NCBI RefSeq assembly: GCF_029590555.1
Contig: NZ_CP081001.1
Coordinates: forward strand, 744,001 to 808,000
Direction of reading: 5' to 3'
From: Sphingobium sp. V4
GTDB taxonomy: Bacteria; Pseudomonadota; Alphaproteobacteria; Sphingomonadales; Sphingomonadaceae
DNA length: 64,000 nt
Below the pieces are notes generated by a model that saw only the letters and a list, made by a program, of their open reading frames with translations, was not told where the DNA came from and made no database searches. This document shows positions 26,368-35,184 of the stretch, in pieces. Each line of letters starts with the position of its first letter. Position 1 is the stretch's first letter. Both the position numbers and the translations under genes were made by a program.

Positions 26368-26401
26368 CCTTTCCACGACGCCCTGTTGCGCCGTGGAAAG
26401 G
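26368..26401 (-). promoter_or_regulatory. Leader hairpin covering the ribosome-binding site of the 54-aa peptide
   Basis: Perfect 10-bp arms CCTTTCCACG (26368-26377) and CGTGGAAAGG (26392-26401). On the minus-strand mRNA the arm next to the start codon is CGTGGAAAGG, which contains the ribosome-binding site. The hairpin would block translation unless opened. It could equally be a protein-binding palindrome. Confidence 0.55.
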
Positions 26402-26448
26402 AAGATGCGCGCGGAATGTCGCATGAATATGCCTTGAACGGCGGGGAA

Positions 26449-26464
26449 TGTACGAAAGTGTAAC
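26449..26464 (-). promoter_or_regulatory. Copy B of shared element GTTACAYTTTSNKACA (before 54-aa peptide)
   Basis: Minus-strand reading GTTACACTTTCGTACA, 89 bp before the peptide's ATG and 8 bp beyond the macB stop codon. A -10-like TATTCA lies 20 bp downstream of the second half-site, as for the other copies. Confidence 0.6.
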
Positions 26465-26472
26465 GATCCTGC

Positions 26473-27678
26473 CTATTCGTGCCGCAGCGCGTCGATCGGG
26501 TTGAGCGCCGCCGCGCGCCGCGCCGGGAAATAGCCGAACACCACGCCGATAGCCGCCGAGAAGAGGAAAGCGATCAGGTTGACCTTCACGTCGAACAGAA
26601 ACGGCACCTGCATCAGTGGTGCGATGGCGAGGGACGCGATCAGCGCCAGGAACAGGCCGATCAGCCCGCCAAGGCACGACAGAACGATCGCCTCGACCAG
26701 AAACTGCATCAGAACTTCGCGCGCGACAGCGCCGATGGCGAGACGGATGCCGATTTCCCGCGTGCGCTCGGTCACCGACACCAGCATGATGTTCATGATG
26801 CCGATGCCGCCGACCAGCAGAGAGATCGCCGCCACCGCGCCGACGATCTGGGTCAATATGGTGGTGGTGCCGGTCAGCGTGTCGCTGATCTGCTTGGTGT
26901 CGAAGACGTTGAAATTATCCTGATCGCCCGCCTTGATCTTGCGCCGTTCGCGCATCAGCTCTTCCAGACTGGCCTGGACGGTGCTGGTATCATAGGCGTC
27001 GTCGACAGCGACCATGATCTGGCTGATGTCGCGGTCGCCGGTGAAGCGCCGCTGGACGAACTTGATCGGCATGACGACGACATCGTCCTGGTCGCCGAAG
27101 CCGCCCTGGCCACGCGTCGCCAGCACACCCACGACTTGGCAACTGACGCCTTTGATCCGCATCCGCTTTCCCGTCGGCTCGGCACCCTGGAACAGGTTGG
27201 TGCGGACCGTATTGCCGATGATGCAGACGGATTTCCCGGCTTCTTCTTCATCAGGGAGGAAGAGGCGTCCGTCCGCCACCTTCCACTGCTGCACCTCGGA
27301 ATAGGCGGACGTCGTGCCATAGACTGTGGTCGACCAGTTATTCCCTTCATAGATGGCGGTGCCGCTCGACTGCACCACCGGCGCGACAGCGCGCACGCCC
27401 GTCAGCTGGTTCTCGATCGCGGCCAGGTCGCCCGGCTTGAAGTCGGGCGGGCGCGGACCACCGCCACCGCGGCCGAAGCCCTGTCCGGGACGCAGCTGGA
27501 GGACATTTGCACCCAGCGAGCTGATCTGTTCGCGCACGGCCGCCGTCGCGCCATTGCCCAGCGTCACCATGGTCACGACCGCGGCCACGCCGATGATGAT
27601 ACCCAGCGTGGTCAGGAAACTGCGTAGCTTGTGCCGGTTGATCGCGCGAAATGCGAGGATGATGGTGGTGCCTAGCAT
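26473..27678 (-). CDS. MacB-like ABC transporter permease
   Basis: 401 aa. An N-terminal membrane helix follows LAFRAINRHKLRSFLTTLGIIIGVAAVV, a large periplasmic domain spans about 50-270, and three C-terminal helices include GGIGIMNIMLVSVTERTREIGIRLAIGA, the FtsX/MacB signature. These signatures are given as family blocks. The start ATG at 27678 overlaps the ATPase stop (TAATG). Here permease and ATPase are separate proteins, unlike E. coli MacB where they are fused. Last gene of the nodT-macA-ATPase-permease operon. Exports an unknown substrate (macrolides or peptides in known systems). Confidence 0.92.
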   Translation of the reverse strand: MLGTTIILAFRAINRHKLRSFLTTLGIIIGVAAVVTMVTLGNGATAAVREQISSLGANVLQLRPGQGFGRGGGGPRPPDFKPGDLAAIENQLTGVRAVAPVVQSSGTAIYEGNNWSTTVYGTTSAYSEVQQWKVADGRLFLPDEEEAGKSVCIIGNTVRTNLFQGAEPTGKRMRIKGVSCQVVGVLATRGQGGFGDQDDVVVMPIKFVQRRFTGDRDISQIMVAVDDAYDTSTVQASLEELMRERRKIKAGDQDNFNVFDTKQISDTLTGTTTILTQIVGAVAAISLLVGGIGIMNIMLVSVTERTREIGIRLAIGAVAREVLMQFLVEAIVLSCLGGLIGLFLALIASLAIAPLMQVPFLFDVKVNLIAFLFSAAIGVVFGYFPARRAAALNPIDALRHE

Positions 27679-28391
27679 TACGCCTTCGACCTTTCCTCGA
27701 CCCGTTCGACATGGCCGTCCTTGAAATGGACGATGGTGCGCGCAAAGGCCGCCATGTCCGGTTCGTGCGTCACCATCAGGACGGTGATGCCGCTGTTGCG
27801 GTTGAGGTCGGTCAGCAATTCCATGATCTCGATCGAGCGCTCCGAATCGAGGTTGCCGGTTGGCTCGTCCGCCAGCAACACGTCGGGCTGGGTCACGATG
27901 GCGCGGGCTATGGCGACGCGCTGCTGCTGGCCGCCTGACAACTCGGCGGGCGTATGATCCCACCAGTCGCGCAAGCCCACCTTGTCGAGCGCCGCCATGC
28001 CCATGTCGTAACGTGCCTGCTTGTCTTCGCCGCGATAGAGAAGGGGCAACTCGACATTCTCCAACGCCGTGGTGCGCGACAGCAGGTTGAAGCCCTGGAA
28101 CACGAAGCCGAGGTAGCGGCGGCGCAGCAGCGCGCGCTGGTCGCGGTCCAGGGTCTCGACATGGCGGCCCTTGAACAGAAACTCTCCGCCAGACGGCACG
28201 TCGAGGCAGCCGAGAATGTTCATCGTCGTCGATTTGCCCGAGCCTGAGGGCCCCATCACGGCGACGAAATCGCCCTGCGCGATATCGAGGTCGATGCCCT
28301 TCAGCGCCTGGAAGGCCGTTGGGCCCTCGCCATAGACTTTGGTCACGCCGCGCAGGGAGATGATCGGATCGTCAGAAAGGATGGAGGCCAT
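27678..28391 (-). CDS. MacB-type ABC transporter ATP-binding protein
   Basis: 237 aa. Walker A MGPSGSGKS at 46-54, Q-loop VFQGFNLLSRTTALENVELP (the LolD/MacB form), signature LSGGQQQRVAIARAI, Walker B VLLADEPTGNLD, and switch histidine in MVTHEPDMA. It overlaps the permease gene by one base and follows macA by 5 bp. It powers the tripartite pump from the cytoplasmic face. Confidence 0.95.
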   Translation of the reverse strand: MASILSDDPIISLRGVTKVYGEGPTAFQALKGIDLDIAQGDFVAVMGPSGSGKSTTMNILGCLDVPSGGEFLFKGRHVETLDRDQRALLRRRYLGFVFQGFNLLSRTTALENVELPLLYRGEDKQARYDMGMAALDKVGLRDWWDHTPAELSGGQQQRVAIARAIVTQPDVLLADEPTGNLDSERSIEIMELLTDLNRNSGITVLMVTHEPDMAAFARTIVHFKDGHVERVEERSKA

Positions 28392-28396
28392 GAGGC

Positions 28397-29926
28397 TCAG
28401 GTTCCGCTCGGACGGCCGGTGCCGCGCGTCTTTGACGGAGCAGCCTGGCCTTGTAGCGGCGCGGCCGGTGCGGTCGCGGCGTCGCCCGAATTGCCCAGCT
28501 TTCCGACGCTCGCAGGCGTGCCGTCCGCCGAAGGGTTGCGCTGCCGATCGCGCGCGTCCTGACGGTTTTTCGTGTCGCCATTCTGGTCTTCTGCCGGCGC
28601 CTGCTGGCCTTTGGCAAGCTGGCCCGTGATGACGCGCGCACCGGCTTTCAGGTCGCCGCCGGTGATGACTGTGCGCGATCCGTCGCTGGCGCCCACGATC
28701 ACCTGTACCGCCTTGGGTTTGCCGTCCTCGCCCAAGACATAGACAGTCTGGCTGCTGCCCGCGCCGAAGCTGACCTGGCGGTTGGCGCCGCCCCGTCGCA
28801 TCCGGCCGGGGCCGGGCAGCACGCTGGTGATGCCGCCGCCTTGTGCTTGGCTACTCGGCTTGAAGCGCAGCGCGCTGTTCGGGACGAGCAGCACGTCATT
28901 CAGTTCCTGCGTCACGATGTCGGCTGTCGCGGTCATGCCGGGGCGCAGCGTTTCGTCCTTGTTGTCGACCGACAGCACGGCCGTGTAGGCGACCACGGTG
29001 CCGCTGGTGCTGGTCGTGGTGGTGCTGGACGAGGAGGAGGAACTGCTGCTCGATGCATTCGACCCGACATTGACCCGTGTGACCTTCGCGGGGAAGGTGC
29101 GGCCGGGGAAGGCATCGACGGCGAAATTGGCGGTCTGGCCTTCCTTTACCTGTCCGACATCGGCTTCGTCCACCGACACCTCGACTTCCATCTGGGTGAG
29201 ATCTTCTGCCAGTGTGAAGAGTACGGGTGCGTTGAGCGACGCCGCGACGGTCTGGCCCGGCTCGATGTCGCGGGATAGCACCACGCCGTTTACGGGCGAC
29301 ACGATCTGCGCGATCGACAGGTTGGTCTGTGCGGTCGACAGTTGCGCGCGCGACACGTTCACCTGCGCCTGCGCCGATCGCAGATTGGCGATCGCGCCCT
29401 GATAGTCGGCGCGGGCCGAATCCAGTTCGGTTTTCGCCGGCACGCGGCCGCCCGACAGCCTGAAGACATTTTCCTGCCGGTCGAGCGTCGCCTTCGCCAG
29501 AGCGACCTGCGCCTGCGCCTGCGCGACGCTCGCCTGGCTCGACGCGACCTGCGCCCGGTTCTGGTTCACCGTGTCGACCAGCCGGCGGGTGTCGAGTTCG
29601 GCCAGCCGCTGGCCGCGCGTGACCCGGTCGTTCACGTCGACGAACACCTGCGTGATCTTGCCCGACTGTTCGGAACCGACATCGACCTGGTTGATCGGCT
29701 TGAGGTTGCCGGTGGCGGAAACGGTGACGGTCAGGTCACCCTTGCGCACCTCGCGCGTCGCATAATCGGGCTGGTCGTCGCCGGAAAAGCGCCAGGCGAG
29801 CAGCAGGATGACGATCAACAACAGCGCGGCGACGCCGCCCCGGACTGCCCATTTGCGCCACGGCTTCTGCGGCTTGGCGCCCAGAAACTCGTCCAGATCC
29901 TGATCCTTGGTCACGTCATTGCTCAT
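28397..29926 (-). CDS. MacA-like periplasmic adaptor (HlyD/RND-type membrane fusion protein)
   Basis: 509 aa. A short cytoplasmic N-terminus and one membrane helix (about 33-50) precede the barrel-sandwich segment TVSATGNLKPINQVDVGSEQ, a long coiled-coil hairpin rich in QA repeats (about 110-210), and SPVNGVVLSRDIEPGQTV. It carries an inserted run of ten serines followed by Thr/Ser (near residues 305-325) and a Gln/Asp/Pro-rich C-terminal tail, both unusual additions. It connects the MacB-like permease to the outer-membrane NodT protein. The ATG at 29926 lies within the end of nodT (11-nt overlap). Confidence 0.92.
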   Translation of the reverse strand: MSNDVTKDQDLDEFLGAKPQKPWRKWAVRGGVAALLLIVILLLAWRFSGDDQPDYATREVRKGDLTVTVSATGNLKPINQVDVGSEQSGKITQVFVDVNDRVTRGQRLAELDTRRLVDTVNQNRAQVASSQASVAQAQAQVALAKATLDRQENVFRLSGGRVPAKTELDSARADYQGAIANLRSAQAQVNVSRAQLSTAQTNLSIAQIVSPVNGVVLSRDIEPGQTVAASLNAPVLFTLAEDLTQMEVEVSVDEADVGQVKEGQTANFAVDAFPGRTFPAKVTRVNVGSNASSSSSSSSSSTTTTSTSGTVVAYTAVLSVDNKDETLRPGMTATADIVTQELNDVLLVPNSALRFKPSSQAQGGGITSVLPGPGRMRRGGANRQVSFGAGSSQTVYVLGEDGKPKAVQVIVGASDGSRTVITGGDLKAGARVITGQLAKGQQAPAEDQNGDTKNRQDARDRQRNPSADGTPASVGKLGNSGDAATAPAAPLQGQAAPSKTRGTGRPSGT

Positions 29927-31367
29927 TGGGGCGGTTTTCCATGCTCTGCCAGCCGCCGCCCAGCGCGTTGTAGAGCTGGGCGATGGCGAGGATCTCATCG
30001 GATTGCGCGGAAGCAAGGCTGTTGCGCGCGTTCAAAAGGGTGGATTCGCTGGTCAACAGCGTCTGGAAGTCGGTCAGCCCGGCCTGATACTGGCTGCGCG
30101 CCAGGATTGCGGCATTGTTCGAAGCTTCGAGGGCGGTGGCAAAGGCGGTCTTGCGCGCGCGGGCGCTCGACAGGGAAGCCATGGCATTCTCGACATCCTC
30201 CAGCGCAGTGAGGACGCTTTGCTTGTAGGCGGCGAAGGCGGCGTCGGTCGCCGCCTTTTGCGAGCGGACCTGCGAAGCGAGGCGGCCGCCATCAAATATG
30301 GTCTGCGCCACGTTGGCGAAGACGCCGCCGGTAATCAGGCTGAACAGGTCGCTGAAAGCGTTGGACGTGGTGCCGATGTTGCCGCTGATGCCGAGCGACG
30401 GGTACAGCTGCGCCTGCGCCACGCCGATCTGCGCGGTCGCGGCGGCCAGCGCGCGCTCGGCCCCGCGCACGTCCGGCCGCTGGCGTAGCGTGTCGGCGGG
30501 TATGCCGGTCGCGATGTCGGTCGACGCGATGGGGATCGGGGCAGGGGCTTGCAGCGCGCGGGTCGCTTCGCCCGGCGCTTGGCCGGTCAGCACGGCGATG
30601 CGGTTGAGGCTGCTCGTCAGGCTCGCTTCCAGTTGCGGGATGCTGGCGCTGGTCTGGGCCAGTTGCGCCCTGGCCTGCTGCTCGTCCAGTGAGGAGACGA
30701 GGCCGGCTTGTAACCGCCAGTTGGCGATGCTGTAATTATTCTGCTGGATCGCCTGCGTCTCCCGCGCGACCTTCAACTGCTCCTGCGCGAGCCGCACCTG
30801 CACATAATTGGTGACGAGTTCGGATATGATCGTCATCCGCACGGCGGCCAGGTCGTAGCCCGACGCGCTGAGGTCGGCGCGCGCCGCCTCCGCCGTGCGA
30901 GACAGTTCGCCGAACAGATCGATCTGCCAGCTGGCATTGGCGCCGACCGAATAGCTGCTGGACCAGTTGCTGGAACCCAGGCTGATGACGTTGCCACTGC
31001 TGTCGGTACGCGTGCCGCCAGCCTGGCTGCGATAATTCTTGCCGCCGCTGGCTGATCCGCTGACCTGTGGCAGGAAGCTGGCATTGGCCTGGCGCAGGTT
31101 TTCGCGCGCTTGGCGGAGGCGCGCCTGCGCCTGCACTATATCCAGATTGCCGGTGATCGCGCGGTCGATCAGGCTGCTGAGCGTAGGATCATTCAGGCGC
31201 GTCCACCATCGGGCGAGATCTGCGTCGTTCAACGCCGCGCCATCGCCTTGGCTATAGGCGGCGGGCACCCCCAGCGCGGCCGTCTGCGGAGCGCGATAAT
31301 CGGGTCCGGCGGCGCAGGCGGACAGCATCAGGGCCGTCCCGCTGATCCAGGTTATGCGATATCGCAC
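29916..31367 (-). CDS. Outer-membrane efflux lipoprotein (NodT/TolC family)
   Basis: 483 aa. A lipoprotein signal (MRYRITWISGTALMLSAC, lipobox LSAC) is followed by CAAGPDYRAP and two TolC-type repeats with long helices (SLIDRAITGNLDIVQAQARL). It forms the outer-membrane duct of the pump with the MacA- and MacB-like proteins. The GTG at 31367 is chosen because AAGGA lies just upstream and gives a standard lipoprotein leader; an in-frame ATG at 31388 would add 7 residues but has no ribosome-binding site. First gene of the operon, with a shared regulatory element upstream (31482-31497). Confidence 0.92.
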   Translation of the reverse strand: MRYRITWISGTALMLSACAAGPDYRAPQTAALGVPAAYSQGDGAALNDADLARWWTRLNDPTLSSLIDRAITGNLDIVQAQARLRQARENLRQANASFLPQVSGSASGGKNYRSQAGGTRTDSSGNVISLGSSNWSSSYSVGANASWQIDLFGELSRTAEAARADLSASGYDLAAVRMTIISELVTNYVQVRLAQEQLKVARETQAIQQNNYSIANWRLQAGLVSSLDEQQARAQLAQTSASIPQLEASLTSSLNRIAVLTGQAPGEATRALQAPAPIPIASTDIATGIPADTLRQRPDVRGAERALAAATAQIGVAQAQLYPSLGISGNIGTTSNAFSDLFSLITGGVFANVAQTIFDGGRLASQVRSQKAATDAAFAAYKQSVLTALEDVENAMASLSSARARKTAFATALEASNNAAILARSQYQAGLTDFQTLLTSESTLLNARNSLASAQSDEILAIAQLYNALGGGWQSMENRPNEQ

Positions 31368-31481
31368 CTTTTCCTTGCACTCCGTCATCGTTAAAGGGGC
31401 CGCCACGCGCCGCCCCCATACGGGACGGCGGACGTCCATGCCCTGCCTGCCGCAGGGATATGTACGTCTCAATGACATTTA

Positions 31482-31497
31482 TGTCTCAAAGTGTAAC
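31482..31497 (-). promoter_or_regulatory. Copy C of shared element GTTACAYTTTSNKACA (before efflux operon)
   Basis: Minus-strand reading GTTACACTTTGAGACA, about 115 bp before the GTG start of the NodT gene. A -10-like CATATC lies 20 bp past the second half-site. A further TGAGAC copy follows at 31466-31471, so this promoter may hold an extra half-site. Confidence 0.6.
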
Positions 31498-31548
31498 GGT
31501 TTTGGATTTCAGCGCTTTTTGGCCGGGCGCTTTGGCTGGGAGTTGATG

Positions 31549-32484
31549 ATGCGGGCATTTGTTTTTCCGGGGCAGGGCAGCCAGTCGGTGGGCATGGGCA
31601 GGGTGCTGGCCGACGCCAGCCCGGCGGCAAGGGAGCTGTTTCAGGAGGTCGATGACGCCCTGTCGCAAAATTTGTTCCGCCTCATGGTAGAAGGGCCGGA
31701 AAGCGACCTGACCCTGACTGAAAACGCTCAGCCGGCGATCATGGCCAATGCCATCGCGACCTTGCGGGTAATGCAGAAGGAAGCCGGCTTCTCGCTGGCC
31801 GACAAGGGCGATTATGTCGCCGGGCACAGTCTGGGCGAATATAGCGCACTCTGCGCTGTCGATGCGTTCGACATCGGCACCACCGCACGCCTTCTGAAAC
31901 TGCGTGGCCAGGCGATGCAGGCCGCCGTGCCGGTGGGCGAGGGTGCGATGGCGGCGCTGCTCGGTGCCGACATCGAAAAGGCGCAGGCACTGGCCGACGC
32001 CGCAGCCGAAGGCGAAGTCTGCACCGTCGCGAATGACAACGATCCCTCGCAGGTCGTGATTTCCGGCCATCGCGGCGCGATTGAGCGCGCGGTAGCGCTG
32101 GTCAAGGACCATGGCATCAAGCGCGGCGTCCTGCTGCCGGTGTCCGCGCCCTTCCACTGTCCGCTGATGCAGCCCGCTGCCCAAGCGATGGAGGAGGCTC
32201 TGGCCAAGGCCGCCATCAGCGCGCCGCTGTTGCCGGTCTATGCCAACGTCCTCGCCGCGCCGATCGCCGATCCCGAAGAGATCAAGATGCGTCTGGTCGA
32301 GCAGGTGACGGGGCGCGTGCGTTGGCGTGAATCGGTCGCGGCGATGTGGGATGCGGGTGTCACCGAATTCGTCGAAGTCGGCGGCAAGGTGCTTGGCCCG
32401 ATGATCAAGCGCATCGCGCCCGACGCCACCGTCCGCAGCATCGTGACGATGGACGATATCGAGGCCGCGCTGGCGGCGTTCTGA
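31549..32484 (+). CDS. fabD: Malonyl-CoA:ACP transacylase
   Basis: Loads malonyl groups onto acyl carrier protein for fatty-acid synthesis. 311 aa. FVFPGQGSQSVGMG at the N-terminus, nucleophile Ser94 in AGHSLGEYSALCA, catalytic His203 in SAPFHCPLM. Two adjacent ATG codons (31546 and 31549) are possible; the second is 6 nt from GGGAG and is preferred. It is followed 18 bp later by fabG. Its usual partners acpP and fabF lie 17 kb away in this genome. Confidence 0.96.
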   Translation: MRAFVFPGQGSQSVGMGRVLADASPAARELFQEVDDALSQNLFRLMVEGPESDLTLTENAQPAIMANAIATLRVMQKEAGFSLADKGDYVAGHSLGEYSALCAVDAFDIGTTARLLKLRGQAMQAAVPVGEGAMAALLGADIEKAQALADAAAEGEVCTVANDNDPSQVVISGHRGAIERAVALVKDHGIKRGVLLPVSAPFHCPLMQPAAQAMEEALAKAAISAPLLPVYANVLAAPIADPEEIKMRLVEQVTGRVRWRESVAAMWDAGVTEFVEVGGKVLGPMIKRIAPDATVRSIVTMDDIEAALAAF

Positions 32485-32502
32485 CTGGATAAGGAATATA
32501 AT

Positions 32503-33243
32503 ATGTTCGACCTCACAGGAATGACCGCGCTGGTGACCGGCGCCTCGGGTGGCATCGGTTCGTCGATCGCCAAGGCACTTGCAGCGCGCGGCGCGAGGCT
32601 CGCCCTGTCGGGCAGCAATGAGGACAAGCTCAAGGCTTTCGCGGCCGATCTGGGCGGCGACCACAAGACGATCGTCTGCAACCTGTCCGACCCGGCCTCG
32701 GTCGATGCGCTGGTGCCGCAGGCGGTGGAAGCGCTGGGCGGCAAGATCGACATCCTCGTCAACAATGCCGGCATCACGCGAGACAACCTGATCCTTCGCA
32801 TGAAGGATGAGGAATGGAGCCAGGTCATCCAGGTCAATCTGGAAGCCGCCTTCCGCCTCGTCCGCGCCGCCGCCAAGCCGATGATGAAGGCGCGTTTCGG
32901 CCGCATCATCTCCATCACGTCGGTGGTCGGCGTGACCGGCAATCCCGGCCAGGCCAATTATTGCGCGTCGAAGGCGGGCATCATCGGCATGTCCAAATCG
33001 CTGGGCCAGGAACTGGCGAGCCGCGGCATCACCGTCAACTGCGTCGCGCCCGGCTTCATCCGCTCGGCCATGACCGATGCGCTCAATGATGCGCAGAAGG
33101 GTGCGATCCTGGCGAAGATCCCGGCCGGCGACCTGGGCGACGGTGACGATATCGGCGCGGCGGTCGTCTATCTGGCGAGCCGCGAGGCCGGCTACGTCAC
33201 CGGTCAGACGCTTCACGTCAATGGCGGCATGGCGATGATCTGA
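32503..33243 (+). CDS. fabG: 3-oxoacyl-ACP reductase
   Basis: NADPH-dependent reductase of the fatty-acid elongation cycle. 246 aa. The cofactor loop is TGASGGIG (12-19), NNAG at 87-90, catalytic Ser140, Tyr153 and Lys157 (SITS...YCASK), and the C-terminus ends in LHVNGGMAMI as in true FabG proteins. AAGGAA precedes the ATG. Cotranscribed with fabD. Confidence 0.95.
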   Translation: MFDLTGMTALVTGASGGIGSSIAKALAARGARLALSGSNEDKLKAFAADLGGDHKTIVCNLSDPASVDALVPQAVEALGGKIDILVNNAGITRDNLILRMKDEEWSQVIQVNLEAAFRLVRAAAKPMMKARFGRIISITSVVGVTGNPGQANYCASKAGIIGMSKSLGQELASRGITVNCVAPGFIRSAMTDALNDAQKGAILAKIPAGDLGDGDDIGAAVVYLASREAGYVTGQTLHVNGGMAMI

Positions 33244-33248
33244 TCCCT

Positions 33249-33292
33249 CGCTTCGAGCGGGTCCGGAGGGACTTACGGACTCGCTCGAAGCG
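33249..33292. repeat. Intergenic palindrome CGCTTCGAGCG...CGCTCGAAGCG
   Basis: 11-bp outer arms (33249-33259 and 33282-33292) plus GTCCG/CGGAC inner pairs. It lies between convergent fabG and the ArsR gene and shares TTCGAGC with the palindrome at 8841-8919. It may double as a bidirectional transcription stop, though there is no T-run. Confidence 0.7.
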
Positions 33293-33306
33293 CCTGGAAG
33301 GCGGGG

Positions 33307-33642
33307 CTATGCCTCCATTCCCTCCAGAGCGGTGAAGCGCTGCGACCAGAGCGCGCCGTAGACCGCCATCCATTGCACCACCGGCGCCAGCCCCTTGGAC
33401 CGTGCGGAATAATAGGTTTCGCGGCCCGCCCGGCGGGCTGTCACGAGCTTCGCTCGCTTGAGCTTGCCCAGGTGGCGGGACACCATGGGTTGGGATACGC
33501 CCGCCACTGCCGTCAGGGCATGGACGCTTTGTTCGCCTTCACGCACGAGATATTCCAGCAGGGCGCGGCGCGTGCCGTCCGACAAGGCCTTGAACTGCGC
33601 GTCGATGCTGGATCCGCGCTCATCTTGCAATATTTCGGTCAT
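33307..33642 (-). CDS. ArsR-family winged-helix regulator
   Basis: 111 aa, one ArsR/SmtB DNA-binding domain: FKALSDGTRRALLEYLVR, then VHALTAVAGVSQPMVSRHLGKLKRAKLV (recognition helix) and the wing ARRAGRETYYS. No metal-binding ELCV-type cysteines are present, so it belongs to the non-metal SdpR/BigR-like group. A perfect CATAACC-N4-GGTTATG palindrome lies 9 bp upstream of its start and probably mediates autorepression. Its other targets are not evident. Confidence 0.85.
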   Translation of the reverse strand: MTEILQDERGSSIDAQFKALSDGTRRALLEYLVREGEQSVHALTAVAGVSQPMVSRHLGKLKRAKLVTARRAGRETYYSARSKGLAPVVQWMAVYGALWSQRFTALEGMEA

Positions 33643-33650
33643 GGTTACGT

Positions 33651-33668
33651 CATAACCAGATGGTTATG
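33651..33668. promoter_or_regulatory. Palindromic operator CATAACC-AGAT-GGTTATG upstream of ArsR gene
   Basis: Perfect 7-bp inverted repeat with 4-nt centre, 9 bp from the ArsR-family start codon. The ATAACC/GGTTAT form matches the shape of ArsR-family operators. Confidence 0.6.
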
Positions 33669-33709
33669 AGTGGGGCAAGCCTTGCTGCGCTGGAACGCCT
33701 TGCAGCATC

Positions 33710-33717
33710 GTTAACCA
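33710..33717 (+). promoter_or_regulatory. Candidate CtrA half-site GTTAACCA upstream of ccrM
   Basis: GTTAACCA lies about 220 bp before the ccrM start. CtrA binds TTAA-N7-TTAA and also single TTAACCAT-like half-sites in alphaproteobacteria. Only one half is present, so this is weak support. CtrA activates ccrM in Caulobacter. Confidence 0.35.
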
Positions 33718-33743
33718 AAAAAAGTCAGCCACTCCAGAGGGCT

Positions 33744-35061
<1,318 letters not shown>

Positions 35062-35077
35062 TTAAGAAGGCCTAACT

Positions 35078-35174
35078 CCGTTCGGGCTGAGCCTGTCGAA
35101 GCCCAGCACTTTCTTTTTGAAAGAAAAGCCGTTGGCTTCGCCGACCTTCGGTTCGACAGGCTCAGGGCGAACGG
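35078..35174. repeat. Long intergenic palindrome, CTGAGCCTGTCGAA type
   Basis: 23-nt arms at 35078-35100 and 35152-35174 match in 21 positions, and a second hairpin TTTCTTT-TTG-AAAGAAA sits inside the loop (35110-35126). The CTGAGCCTGTCGAA core is a widespread dispersed repeat in sphingomonad-like genomes. It fills the gap between ccrM and folP. Confidence 0.75.
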
Positions 35175-35184
35175 AACCGGAAAA

